Assembly (NCBI RefSeq): GCF_000967425.1
Contig: NZ_FO082820.1
Coordinates: forward strand, 2,108,001-2,172,000
Direction: 5' to 3'
From: Pseudorhizobium banfieldiae
GTDB taxonomy: Bacteria > Pseudomonadota > Alphaproteobacteria > Rhizobiales > Rhizobiaceae
Length of the DNA stretch: 64,000 bases
Positions 1 to 8,098 of this stretch are shown piece after piece; positions within the stretch are counted from its first letter, which is position 1; every line of letters starts with the position of its first letter. The position numbers and the translations under genes are program-made. The notes under the pieces are model-generated. The model searched no databases. It had not been told where the DNA came from and saw only the letters and a program-made list of their open reading frames with translations.

Positions 1-2
1 GT

Positions 3-221
3 CTCATGCAGATCAAGTACGCGACGGCAAAGTCCATGGGCTATTCCGGTCCGCCGGAAGGCCTGCTCGACGCCGAGACGAACATCAAGTACGCGACAAA
101 GTACCTGCGCGGCGCCTGGCTCGTGGCCGACAACAGCAACGACAATGCGATCCGCCTATACGCGCGTGGCTACTACTACGACGCCAAGCGCAAGGGCATG
201 CTGCACGTCCTGCAGCAGTAG
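3..221 (+). CDS. Lytic transglycosylase, C-terminal part (5' end outside window)
   Basis: Only the last 72 codons or so are present. The reading frame is open to the left edge and stops with TAG. The fragment begins with LMQIKYATAKSMGY, which matches the conserved GLMQI..TA..mG block of the goose-type SLT fold in Slt/MltC-like transglycosylases. The later NIKYATKYLRGAW and AIRLYARGYYY segments match the end of that domain, so the family call rests on the SLT core alone. Such enzymes cleave MurNAc-GlcNAc bonds in peptidoglycan from the periplasm, leaving 1,6-anhydroMurNAc. The catalytic Glu and any signal peptide would lie upstream of the window. The gene abuts the convergent serine hydrolase gene with no spacer. 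Confidence 0.8.
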   Translation, partial: LMQIKYATAKSMGYSGPPEGLLDAETNIKYATKYLRGAWLVADNSNDNAIRLYARGYYYDAKRKGMLHVLQQ

Positions 222-1559
222 CTATTCACCGAGCCGGACGACCTCTCGCACGAGGCGGAGGACGTCATAGCCGTCGCGCCGCGGCGTGAGCCCAAGCCGG
301 ACCACTGCGATGTTGCGCGAAGGCATCACCGCGATTGTCTGGCCGTCATGTCCCTGCAGGAAGAATGTGTCGCCAGGAAGTCCCGCCGCATCTCTTCCAG
401 CCAGCCAGGTCTGCATCCTCGAGTAGCGACCTTCCGAAGTGGCGTTGGGCACCGACATCTGTTCAACGAACCCCTCCGGAAGCAGGCGCTCGCCACGCCA
501 GACGCCATCCTGAAGCAGGAAGAGCGCAAAGCGCGCCCAGTCCCTCGCCGTCGCATACATGTAGGAACTGCCGACGAAGGTTCCCGCAGCATCCGCTTCC
601 ATGACCGCGCTCTCCATGCCCAATGGATCGAAGAGCGCTTCGCGCGGATAGGCCAGCGCCACGGATGGCGTTCCGGCACGGTCCATCCAGATGCGCGAGA
701 TCAGCACTGCGCTCCCGGAGGAATAGTTGAAGCGCGTGCCCGGCTCGGCCACCAGCGGCGCATCGGCGGCGAAGGCTGCCATGTCCGGCTCCAGGTACAG
801 CATGCGCGTCACGTCGGTGACAGCGCCATAGTTCTCGTTGGAGGCCAGACCATCCTCCATGGCCAGCAACTGCGCGAGTGTGATCTCGCCCCGTTCGTCG
901 CCGCGCCACTGCGGAAGGAGCGCCCTATCGGACAGCGAAAGGCGTCCTTGCCAGATCAGCGTGCCGACGATGGCCGCATTGACCGTCTTCGTCATCGACC
1001 AGCCGAGCAGCGGCGTCTCAGGCGAGAAGCCCTGCCCATAGACTTCTCCCGCGACTTTGCCGTTCCTGACCACGACGACGGCCCGCATGCCTGGGCCAGT
1101 TAAAGCACTGTCAGAGAGAAGCCTCGCAATCGCCGGATCCAGCTCAACTTGTTCTCCGGCGGGCCAGGGAGTTGGTGCATCCGATAGCGCAGCCGCCGGG
1201 TTCAGCAGGGAAAGGTCCGAAACCTCGCCTTCCGGCGCCACAGCGCATCCGAGCCCGTCGCGGTAGACCGCCTCGTTGGCGGCAAACAGCCCGAGCAGCA
1301 ACGCCCTCACCCGCCGCTCCGTCCCATCCACCTCCATCAGCCGCAGCAGCGGATGCCCAGGGGCCTGGACGTCGACGGCAAGCACATCTTCGGCGTCGCG
1401 CCCGGCAATGAACAGGTTCGAGCAGACGATCTTCGCCGAATATCCGGCTCCCACACGAAGCAAGGCCGGTGGTGCGAGGTAGAGCCAGAGCGCAACGCCC
1501 GCCACCACAAGGACAGCCAACACGCCGACAATCTTCCCCACCTGACGCAGACGTCGCAT
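222..1559 (-). CDS. Serine hydrolase, beta-lactamase/6-aminohexanoate-dimer hydrolase type
   Basis: 445 residues. One N-terminal membrane segment (about residues 8-27, VGKIVGVLAVLVVAGVALWL) is followed by a periplasmic class C beta-lactamase-like domain. The nucleophile motif SxxK is visible as GWSMTKTVN. The second motif is FNYSSGS, and the third-strand motif is GHDGQT. The family (PF00144) includes esterases, D-aminopeptidases and 6-aminohexanoate-dimer hydrolase; the substrate cannot be read from the sequence. I chose the ATG at 1559 because a GAGGAGG ribosome site lies about 6 nt upstream. Longer starts lack one and would place a basic tail before the membrane anchor. It diverges from btaA. 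Confidence 0.78.
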   Translation of the reverse strand: MRRLRQVGKIVGVLAVLVVAGVALWLYLAPPALLRVGAGYSAKIVCSNLFIAGRDAEDVLAVDVQAPGHPLLRLMEVDGTERRVRALLLGLFAANEAVYRDGLGCAVAPEGEVSDLSLLNPAAALSDAPTPWPAGEQVELDPAIARLLSDSALTGPGMRAVVVVRNGKVAGEVYGQGFSPETPLLGWSMTKTVNAAIVGTLIWQGRLSLSDRALLPQWRGDERGEITLAQLLAMEDGLASNENYGAVTDVTRMLYLEPDMAAFAADAPLVAEPGTRFNYSSGSAVLISRIWMDRAGTPSVALAYPREALFDPLGMESAVMEADAAGTFVGSSYMYATARDWARFALFLLQDGVWRGERLLPEGFVEQMSVPNATSEGRYSRMQTWLAGRDAAGLPGDTFFLQGHDGQTIAVMPSRNIAVVRLGLTPRRDGYDVLRLVREVVRLGE

Positions 1560-1639
1560 CCATCGCCTCCTCTTCTGCCGCGACATGCAAGCAGCAAACG
1601 TTCTCCGGCGAAAGGTGCCTCGGAAGTTAGCCACAGGGG

Positions 1640-1657
1640 CCGTCATCAACCTGTTGC
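1640..1657 (+). promoter_or_regulatory. Candidate Pho box upstream of btaA
   Basis: CCGTCAT at 1640-1646 and CTGTTGC at 1651-1657 form two half-sites with the 4-nt spacing of PhoB direct repeats (consensus CTGTCAT). The first matches 6/7, the second only 4/7. The site lies 44-61 nt before the btaA start. Betaine-lipid genes are known to be PhoB-controlled in Sinorhizobium and Rhodobacter, which is why I looked; the match is imperfect. Confidence 0.3.
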
Positions 1658-1700
1658 ACGCGCGGACTAATGGACGGCATCGCCAAGGGTGGGGATAGAG

Positions 1701-2948
1701 ATGACCCATGTAACGCACGAACCAGGCTTTGTTCGCAACAGGCGGCTCAGGGACGCGCTCCTTCAGCACGGCCCCCTCAGCCGGAAGGGCTTTTCAGAGC
1801 GACTGTTCGGCATTCTGTTCTCAGGTCTCGTCTACCCGCAGATCTGGGAAGACCCAGACGTGGACATGGCGGCGATGGAGGTGACATCCGGCCACCGTCT
1901 CGTCACCATCGGCTCTGGTGGCTGCAACGTCCTCGCCTATCTCAGCCAGTCACCCGGCCGGATCGATGTGGTGGATCTCAACCTGCACCACATCGCGCTC
2001 AACCGGCTGAAGCTTGCGGCCTTCCGCCACTTGCCTTCGCGGGCCGACGTCGTGCGGATGTTCGGAATGGAGAATGTTCGCAGCAACAGCGCATCATTCG
2101 ACATATTCCTCGCACCCAATCTCGATCCGCAGACCCGTTCCTACTGGGAACGGCGCCGGTGGAATGGGCGTCGCCGCATCGACGCCTTCGACCGGAACAT
2201 CTATCGCAGCGGCCTGCTCGGGCGCTTCATCGCCACAGGTCACCTGCTCGCCCGCCTTCACGGGGTAGACCTGACCGAATTTTCCAAGACGCGTTCGCTA
2301 CGCGAACAGCGGCTCTTCTTCGATACGCAGATCGCGCCACTTTTCGACAAGCCCCTCATACGCTGGCTGACCAGCCGCAAAAGCTCACTCTTCGGCCTCG
2401 GCATCCCTCCGCAGCAGTATGACGAACTTGCCCGCAGCAGCGAGGACCGCACGATGGCGCCGATCCTGCGCCAGCGGCTGGAAAAGCTCGCATGCCACTT
2501 TCCGCTGCGCGACAATTATTTCGCCTGGCAGGCCTTTGCCCGTCGCTACCCGGAGAAGAGCGAGGGTTGCCTGCCGACCTATCTCCGCCCGGAAAACTAT
2601 CTCGCCATCCGGGAGAATGTGGACAGCGTGGCCGTTCATCATGCAAGCGTCACCGAACTCCTCGCCAGCAAGCCAGCCGCTTCGGTCGATCGCTATGTTC
2701 TTCTCGATGCGCAGGACTGGATGACGGACGACCAGTTGAACGACCTCTGGGCGGAAATCGGACGAACCGCGGCGCCTGGTGCCCGGGTGATCTTCCGGAC
2801 CGCCGGCGAGCCCAGCATCCTGGAAGGGCGGGTTCGCGGCGCGATCCTGCGTCGTTGGGCCTATCTGAGCGAGCGATCGCAGGAACTGACGCTTCAGGAC
2901 CGGTCGGCTATCTACGGAGGCCTCCACATCTACGAGTTGCGCGGATGA
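1701..2948 (+). CDS. btaA: BtaA: AdoMet:diacylglycerol 3-amino-3-carboxypropyl transferase
   Basis: 415 residues, a DUF3419-family protein. It transfers the 3-amino-3-carboxypropyl group of AdoMet to diacylglycerol, giving diacylglycerylhomoserine, the first step of the phosphorus-free betaine lipid DGTS. Landmarks are FSGLVYPQIWEDPDVDM near the N-terminus, the AdoMet-binding LVTIGSGGCNVLAYL, and DVVDLNLHHIALNRLKLAA, all typical of BtaA. The start is ATG 1701 with GGGGATAG just upstream; an in-frame GTG at 1689 is possible. Its stop overlaps the btaB start by 4 nt (ATGA), so the two are translationally coupled. In this family expression is typically induced by phosphate starvation, when DGTS replaces phospholipids. 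Confidence 0.92.
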   Translation: MTHVTHEPGFVRNRRLRDALLQHGPLSRKGFSERLFGILFSGLVYPQIWEDPDVDMAAMEVTSGHRLVTIGSGGCNVLAYLSQSPGRIDVVDLNLHHIALNRLKLAAFRHLPSRADVVRMFGMENVRSNSASFDIFLAPNLDPQTRSYWERRRWNGRRRIDAFDRNIYRSGLLGRFIATGHLLARLHGVDLTEFSKTRSLREQRLFFDTQIAPLFDKPLIRWLTSRKSSLFGLGIPPQQYDELARSSEDRTMAPILRQRLEKLACHFPLRDNYFAWQAFARRYPEKSEGCLPTYLRPENYLAIRENVDSVAVHHASVTELLASKPAASVDRYVLLDAQDWMTDDQLNDLWAEIGRTAAPGARVIFRTAGEPSILEGRVRGAILRRWAYLSERSQELTLQDRSAIYGGLHIYELRG

Positions 2949-3613
2949 CGGAAACTGAGGCCCGGCAGGAAGGTGCTTCCCACGCCGAGCGCATGGATCG
3001 CATGTACCGCCACCAGCGGCACAGCTATAATCTCACGCGCAAATACTACCTCCTGGGCCGTGACCGGGCCATCCGAGGTTTGCAGCTGCCTTCCGAGGGG
3101 CGACTGCTGGAGGTGGGATGCGGCACCGGTCGGAACCTCCTCGCCGCTCATCGCCGCTACCCTGATGCCCGCCTCTACGGGCTCGACATCTCCGCCCAGA
3201 TGCTCGCCAGCGCCCACCGACACTTCGAGGACACGGCTATCCGTCCCCGATTCTTGCGCGCCGACGCCACCCGTTTCAGCCCGGCTGACTTTGGTACGGA
3301 TGGTTTCGATCGGGTGCTGATCTCCTACGCCCTCTCGATGATCCCCGATTGGGAAGGCGCGATCGATACCGCCATCGCGGCCCTTGCCCCCGGCGGCTCC
3401 CTGCACATCGTCGATTTCGGCCAGCAGGAAGGTCTTCCCCACTGGTTCCGGTCTTTCCTCGTCGGGTGGCTGAGACGCTTCCACGTGACGCCGCGGACCG
3501 GCTTGCAGAAGGCACTGGAGGACAGGCTGGAGCAAGCCGACGCCGACATGATCTTCGAGGAGATCTTCGGCGGCTATGCTTGGCACGCGATCCTGCGAAA
3601 GCGCGGCGGCTGA
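2945..3613 (+). CDS. btaB: BtaB: diacylglycerylhomoserine N-methyltransferase
   Basis: 222 residues. It is a class I AdoMet methyltransferase with motif I LLEVGCGTGRNLL, an acidic strand-2 end LYGLDIS, motif II RADATRFS and motif III LAPGGSLHIVDFG. With BtaA immediately upstream, the expected role is triple N-methylation of the homoserine head group to complete DGTS. The start overlaps the btaA stop (ATGA, 2945-2948). No signal peptide or membrane segment is apparent, consistent with a peripheral cytoplasmic enzyme. The pairing with btaA makes the call firm, because the sequence alone would only say methyltransferase. Confidence 0.92.
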   Translation: MTETEARQEGASHAERMDRMYRHQRHSYNLTRKYYLLGRDRAIRGLQLPSEGRLLEVGCGTGRNLLAAHRRYPDARLYGLDISAQMLASAHRHFEDTAIRPRFLRADATRFSPADFGTDGFDRVLISYALSMIPDWEGAIDTAIAALAPGGSLHIVDFGQQEGLPHWFRSFLVGWLRRFHVTPRTGLQKALEDRLEQADADMIFEEIFGGYAWHAILRKRGG

Positions 3614-3708
3614 CGACCTCCCTTGCCAGCGGACGCGTTTTGCGGCGTTATGTGGCGCGAGAATAGAACCGCAGGATCGCTCCGGCGCCGCCTGACAAAG
3701 CAGACGGA

Positions 3709-4497
3709 ATGCGCATGTACCGGCTCCCCCTCGTGCTCCTGACGGCGGCGCTCCTGCTCAACGGTTGCACGGTCGCCGCCTATGACGCGCTCAGTACGGA
3801 GTCGATCGCGAAGCCGCGTTTCGGGGACAACGATCCTGTCGATTTCGGACAGCGGCACCCGCACCTGCACGACGTTCACGGCATCGACGTTTCCAAGTGG
3901 AACGGCGAGATCGACTGGCAGGCAGCGCGGAAGTCCGGTGTCGCCTTTGCGTTTATCAAGGCCACGGAAGGCAAGGACCGGGTGGATTCGAGTTTCGCGC
4001 GCAACTGGCGTGGCGCGGCTGCTGCGGGCCTTCCGCACGCGCCCTACCACTTCTACTATTTCTGTTCGACTGCCGACGAACAGGCGGACTGGTTCATCCG
4101 AAACGTTCCCAAGTCAGCCGTGCGCCTGCCCCCCGTTCTGGATGCAGAATGGAACCACGCCTCCCCCACCTGCAGACTGCGGCCGCCGCCCGCCACGGTC
4201 CGTGCCTCCCTGCAGCGCTTCATGGACCGGATCGAGGCCCATTACGGCAAGCGGCCGATCATCTACACCACGGTCGACTTCCACAGGGACAATCTCGTCG
4301 GCCATTTCGACGACTACCACTTCTGGGTCCGCTCCACCGCGGCGCACCCGGAGAACATCTATGCGTCGAGAACCTGGGCCTTCTGGCAATACACCGCGAC
4401 CGGCGTGGTCCCGGGCGTCAATGGCAACACGGACATCAACGTCTTTGCGGGAACGCAGAAGAACTGGCAGGCCTGGGTCGCTTCGGTGACCGACTGA
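3709..4497 (+). CDS. GH25 muramidase lipoprotein
   Basis: 262 residues. The N-terminus is a lipoprotein signal with lipobox LLNGC (Cys about residue 20). It is followed by a glycoside hydrolase family 25 domain: HGIDVSKWNGEIDW, AFIKATEG, HAPYHFYYF, the catalytic DAEW block (LPPVLDAEWN), PIIYTT and AFWQYTATG. GH25 enzymes hydrolyse beta-1,4 MurNAc-GlcNAc bonds of peptidoglycan. The lipobox predicts a membrane-anchored periplasmic enzyme. The start is uncertain between ATG 3709 and ATG 3715, as neither has a strong ribosome site. It sits between btaAB and another murein hydrolase, so this end of the window is rich in cell-wall enzymes. Confidence 0.9.
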   Translation: MRMYRLPLVLLTAALLLNGCTVAAYDALSTESIAKPRFGDNDPVDFGQRHPHLHDVHGIDVSKWNGEIDWQAARKSGVAFAFIKATEGKDRVDSSFARNWRGAAAAGLPHAPYHFYYFCSTADEQADWFIRNVPKSAVRLPPVLDAEWNHASPTCRLRPPPATVRASLQRFMDRIEAHYGKRPIIYTTVDFHRDNLVGHFDDYHFWVRSTAAHPENIYASRTWAFWQYTATGVVPGVNGNTDINVFAGTQKNWQAWVASVTD

Positions 4498-4588
4498 CGA
4501 AGGGCTCGGACCCCGGCGCTACCCGCGCCGTGCTTCCGTCACAATGATTGCCGAGACGATGACACCACTCATTGCATGGAGAACCCGA

Positions 4589-5773
4589 ATGTCGTCTGTC
4601 CGAAGCCTGATCCTCGCGGCCCTCGTGTCGAGCGGCATCGCCTTGCCTGCAGCTGCCCAGAGCTGCGGCGGAGACCTCGGCGTCTTCCTTGAGGGCGTCA
4701 AGGAGGAAGCGGTGGCGAAAGGCATTCCCGCCGACGTCGCGGACCGCGCACTTTCCGGCGCACGGATCGACCAGAAGGTGCTTTCACGCGACCGGGCGCA
4801 GGGCGTCTTCAAGCAGACCTTCCTGGAATTCTCCCAGCGAACGGTCAGCAAGGCGCGTCTCGACATCGGCAGCCAGAAGATCAAGCAGTACGCGGATGTC
4901 TTTCAGCGTGCGGAGCAGGAGTTCGGCGTCCCTCCTGGAGTCATTGCTGCATTCTGGGCGATGGAAACCGACTTTGGGGTCGTCCAGGGCGACTTCAACA
5001 CCCGCGACGCGCTGGTGACGCTGGCTCATGACTGCCGTCGTCCGGAGCTGTTCCGGCCTCAATTGCTCGCGCTGATCGAAATGGTGCAGCACGGCGACCT
5101 CGATCCGACAACCAATACCGGAGCCTGGGCGGGCGAGATCGGCCAGGTACAGATGCTGCCCGAGGATATCATCGCCTATGGCGTGGACGGCGACGGCGAC
5201 GGGCATGTCAACGTCAAGCAAAGTTCGCCGGACGCCATCCTGACGGCCGCGAAGTTCATCCAGAGCCTCGGCTTCCGCCGTGGCGAACCATGGATACAGG
5301 AAGTCACCCTGCCGGCCGACCTTCCATGGGAGAAGACGGGCCTCGGCAACGAGGTGCCGGCTTCCGACTGGTTTGCAATGGGCGTTCAGCCGCGAGATGG
5401 GAGTACGGGTTTCGCCTCTCTGCCCGCGGCACTGGTTCTGCCGCAGGGACGCAATGGCCCGGCCTTTCTGACCTACCCCAACTTCAACATCTATCTCGAG
5501 TGGAATCAGTCCTTCATCTACACCACCTCGGCGGCCTATTTCGCGACGCGGCTGATGGGCGCGCCGACCTACCAGAAGGGCAATCCCGAGGCGGGGCTGG
5601 ATGACGCGGCGATGAAGGCCCTTCAGACCAAGCTGCAGTCCCTCGGGCACGATGTCGGCAAGGTTGACGGCATCCTCGGCTCCGGCACCCGTCGTGCCGT
5701 TCAGAAGGAGCAAGCGAGGCTCGGCATTCCGGCCGATGGCTGGCCGACACAACAGCTGCTGCAGGCTCTCTGA
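4589..5773 (+). CDS. MltB-family lytic murein transglycosylase with C-terminal peptidoglycan-binding domain
   Basis: 394 residues. A cleavable signal peptide (MSSVRSLILAALVSSGIALP..AAAQ) leads into an SLT_2/MltB domain. The catalytic Glu lies in AAFWAMETDFG, and the conserved IGQVQMLPEDI and GVDGDGDGHVN blocks follow. The last 55 residues or so form a PG_binding_1 domain (ALQTKLQSLGHDVGKVDGILGSGTRRAVQ). Family members cut glycan strands by an intramolecular transglycosylation in the periplasm. I chose ATG 4589 because GGAGAA lies 5-10 nt upstream and the signal peptide starts there; the in-frame ATG at 4544 would add 15 residues without a better site. Confidence 0.92.
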   Translation: MSSVRSLILAALVSSGIALPAAAQSCGGDLGVFLEGVKEEAVAKGIPADVADRALSGARIDQKVLSRDRAQGVFKQTFLEFSQRTVSKARLDIGSQKIKQYADVFQRAEQEFGVPPGVIAAFWAMETDFGVVQGDFNTRDALVTLAHDCRRPELFRPQLLALIEMVQHGDLDPTTNTGAWAGEIGQVQMLPEDIIAYGVDGDGDGHVNVKQSSPDAILTAAKFIQSLGFRRGEPWIQEVTLPADLPWEKTGLGNEVPASDWFAMGVQPRDGSTGFASLPAALVLPQGRNGPAFLTYPNFNIYLEWNQSFIYTTSAAYFATRLMGAPTYQKGNPEAGLDDAAMKALQTKLQSLGHDVGKVDGILGSGTRRAVQKEQARLGIPADGWPTQQLLQAL

Positions 5774-5855
5774 CCAAACCTCCTCGCTAGCAAGAATTGG
5801 GTGGCGCCGCTAATCCGGCGCCACTATGCGTTTGTCGACACGAACGGAAATCTTC

Positions 5856-6788
5856 ATGACCTCCTCCGCCCCTCGCCTGACGACGACCTCATGGTCCCTG
5901 CTGATGCTTCTCGGGCTGATCTGGGGCGGGTCCTTCTTCTTCGCGCGGATCGCCGTGCTGGAAGTGCCGCCATTCACACTCGTCCTCCTGCGGCTATCGC
6001 TGGCGGCGCTGGCCCTGCACATTTACCTGCGCGGGCGCTTCGGCCTCTTCGCAACACTGCGCAGCCACTGGCGCGAATTCGCGATCATGGGCTTCATCAA
6101 CAACGCGCTGCCCCACACGCTGATCTTCTTCGGCCAAACGGAGATCGGTGCCGGCCTCGCCTCCATTCTCAACGCGACCACGCCGATCTGGACCGTGCTG
6201 ATCGCCAACCGCTGGACCGCGGACGAAAAGCTCACCACGGCGAAGATGGTCGGGTGCCTTACCGGCCTTGCCGGAACCGCGGTTCTGCTCGGTCCAGCCT
6301 TGATGTCTGCCGCGCATGCACCGCTTTGGGCACTCTCGCTGCCGGTCCTGGCTGCGATCTGCTACGGAGTTGCCGGCACCTTCGGCAAGCGCTTCCGTCA
6401 GATACCGGCTCCGGTCACAGCCACCGGGCAATTGACCGCATCCTCCCTCATGATGCTGCCGCTTGCCCTTCTCGCCGACCAGCCCTGGACGCTTCCCGTT
6501 CCCAGCACGACGGCGATCCTCGCCATTCTCGGACTCGCGCTGATATCCACCGCCTTCGCCTATCTGCTGTTCTTCCGGATCCTTACCCTCGCCGGCGCCA
6601 CCAATACATCCCTCGTCACGCTCCTTGTTCCTCCGAGCGCAATCCTTCTCGGCGCGCTCTTTCTCGGCGAGCGACTCGCCCTGACGGACATGGTTAGGCT
6701 CGTCCTCATCGCACTCGGCCTCCTGGTCCTCGATGGACGGATTCTGGAGGCCACAGGGAGGTCACGCCGCAGCCGGCACAGCAGCTGA
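5856..6788 (+). CDS. EamA/DMT-family transporter
   Basis: 310 residues with about ten membrane segments in two five-helix EamA repeats. The first repeat starts SLLMLLGLIWGGSFFFARIAV and the second begins near LWALSLPVLAAICYGVAG. The conserved proline-containing ends of the repeats (LNATTPIWTVL and LVTLLVPPSAILLGALFLGE) are present. EamA proteins usually export amino acids or related metabolites from the inner membrane. The substrate is not predictable here. ATG 5856 has GGAAA at about 7 nt; an upstream ATG at 5826 is an alternative. Confidence 0.85.
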   Translation: MTSSAPRLTTTSWSLLMLLGLIWGGSFFFARIAVLEVPPFTLVLLRLSLAALALHIYLRGRFGLFATLRSHWREFAIMGFINNALPHTLIFFGQTEIGAGLASILNATTPIWTVLIANRWTADEKLTTAKMVGCLTGLAGTAVLLGPALMSAAHAPLWALSLPVLAAICYGVAGTFGKRFRQIPAPVTATGQLTASSLMMLPLALLADQPWTLPVPSTTAILAILGLALISTAFAYLLFFRILTLAGATNTSLVTLLVPPSAILLGALFLGERLALTDMVRLVLIALGLLVLDGRILEATGRSRRSRHSS

Positions 6789-7013
6789 GACGCTTCCCGC
6801 GCTCACACTCTGTATCGTTCGTTAACAGGCGGCGACCGAAATTTTACGATTTATCCATCAACATTAACGCTGACATCAGCTAGAAAAATCAATTGCTTGG
6901 CCAAGTTTCACCTGAGGATTTCGCCCTGCGCGTGCTGCGCTGCAATACAGAAAAGTCTTTTCAAGAGCGGAAACTCCGACATACACTCCCTCTGTCAGCA
7001 CAAGGAGGCAGAC

Positions 7014-7091
7014 ATGGGACGTGCATACTCTCTTAATGTCCTGGTAGTCGGTGCAGCGTTTGTGTTCGTGGCTTCCATGCTCTTTATCTGA
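7014..7091 (+). CDS. 25-residue single-pass membrane peptide
   Basis: The sequence reads MGRAYSLNVLVVGAAFVFVA then SMLFI. It is a short polar N-terminus followed by an 18-residue hydrophobic stretch, so one predicted inner-membrane helix with almost nothing outside. A very strong AAGGAGG ribosome site lies 5-6 nt before the ATG, the best evidence that it is translated. A longer in-frame extension from 6897 has no ribosome site and an unlikely composition. The 225 nt upstream (6789-7013) are AT-rich compared with the flanks and probably hold its promoter. A strong hairpin follows at 7161. Function unknown; I cannot name a family with confidence. Confidence 0.65.
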   Translation: MGRAYSLNVLVVGAAFVFVASMLFI

Positions 7092-7160
7092 GCGCCACAA
7101 TCTCTCCGCATCGGGACATATCTGGCATCCGTGACACCTGTATGACAGTTTGGCCTCTCG

Positions 7161-7193
7161 AAAACGCAGCTCCCCTGGGCTGCGTTTTCTTTT
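7161..7193. terminator. Bidirectional rho-independent terminator
   Basis: A perfect 10-bp stem (AAAACGCAGC 7161-7170 with GCTGCGTTTT 7179-7188) is followed by CTTTT. The A/T ends of the stem give a U-tract in either direction, so it can end both the small membrane-peptide transcript and the convergent metF transcript. Confidence 0.85.
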
Positions 7194-8085
7194 ATGCCGC
7201 AGCGTCCGCCTGAGCGCGCCGCGCCCGGCCCAGCTGCTCCAGCACCTGGTTTACGAGGCCGGAGCGGTTCATCGTGTAGATGTGGAAATCGGTCACACCG
7301 AGATTGAGGAGATCATCGATCTGTTCGGCAGCGACATCTGCGGCCACCTTGGCGCGATCCTCCGGTTTGTCGTCATAGCCCTCGAAACGGCTGTCGAGAA
7401 AGGTAGGAACGGAGGCTCCGCAACGTCCCGCGAAACGCTTCAGCTGCGTCAGGTTCTGGATGGGCATGATTCCCGGCACGATCGGCATATCGATGCCTGC
7501 GGCCCGCACCTTTTCGAGATAGCGCTCGTAGACATCGTTGTCGAAGAAGAACTGCGTCAGCGCGCGCGCCGCGCCGGCATCCGCCTTGCGTTTCAGCATC
7601 TCGATGTCGAAGGCAAGGTCGGCGCTTTCCGGATGCTTCTCCGGATAGGCGGAGACCGAGATGTCGAAGTTGCCGATCTCCCGTAATCCCGCCACCAGGT
7701 CGGCCGCATTGGCATAGCCGTCTGCATGCGGCCTGTACTCGGTCCCGACGCCACTGGCGGGATCGCCTCGCAGGGCAACGATCCGGCGTACACCGGCGGC
7801 GCGGAATTCTTCCACGACGCTGCGCGTTTCATCCCGGGAGGCGTCAACGCAGGTGAGGTGCGCGGCCGTCGAAAGAGCAGTCTCGCGAATGAGACGCCGG
7901 ACGACCGAAAGCGTCGGTGCCTTGGTGGAGCCACCAGCTCCGTAGGTGACGGAAACGAAGTCGGGGTTCCAGGCGCCGAGGTCGAGGACGGCGTCCCACA
8001 ACTGCCCTTCCATATCGGCTGAGCGCGGCGGAAAGAACTCGAACGAAAGCCCGAAGGATTTCTGCGGCGGGAGCGTCGGTGTCAT
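7192..8085 (-). CDS. metF: 5,10-methylenetetrahydrofolate reductase
   Basis: 297 residues. It reduces 5,10-methylene-THF to 5-methyl-THF, the methyl donor for methionine synthase (metH is at 35.6-39.4 kb). Family landmarks are SFEFFPPRS near the N-terminus, VTYGAGGST, AHLTCVD, VALRGDP, FFFDNDVYERY and VPGIMPI, plus FHIYTMNRS near the C-terminus. Its length matches the bacterial FAD enzyme. AAAGGA lies 9 nt before the ATG. The ArsR-methyltransferase regulator gene ends 13 nt upstream on the same strand, so the two form an operon behind the operator at 9121-9144. Confidence 0.96.
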   Translation of the reverse strand: MTPTLPPQKSFGLSFEFFPPRSADMEGQLWDAVLDLGAWNPDFVSVTYGAGGSTKAPTLSVVRRLIRETALSTAAHLTCVDASRDETRSVVEEFRAAGVRRIVALRGDPASGVGTEYRPHADGYANAADLVAGLREIGNFDISVSAYPEKHPESADLAFDIEMLKRKADAGAARALTQFFFDNDVYERYLEKVRAAGIDMPIVPGIMPIQNLTQLKRFAGRCGASVPTFLDSRFEGYDDKPEDRAKVAADVAAEQIDDLLNLGVTDFHIYTMNRSGLVNQVLEQLGRARRAQADAAA

Positions 8086-8098
8086 GGCGGCAGTCCTT

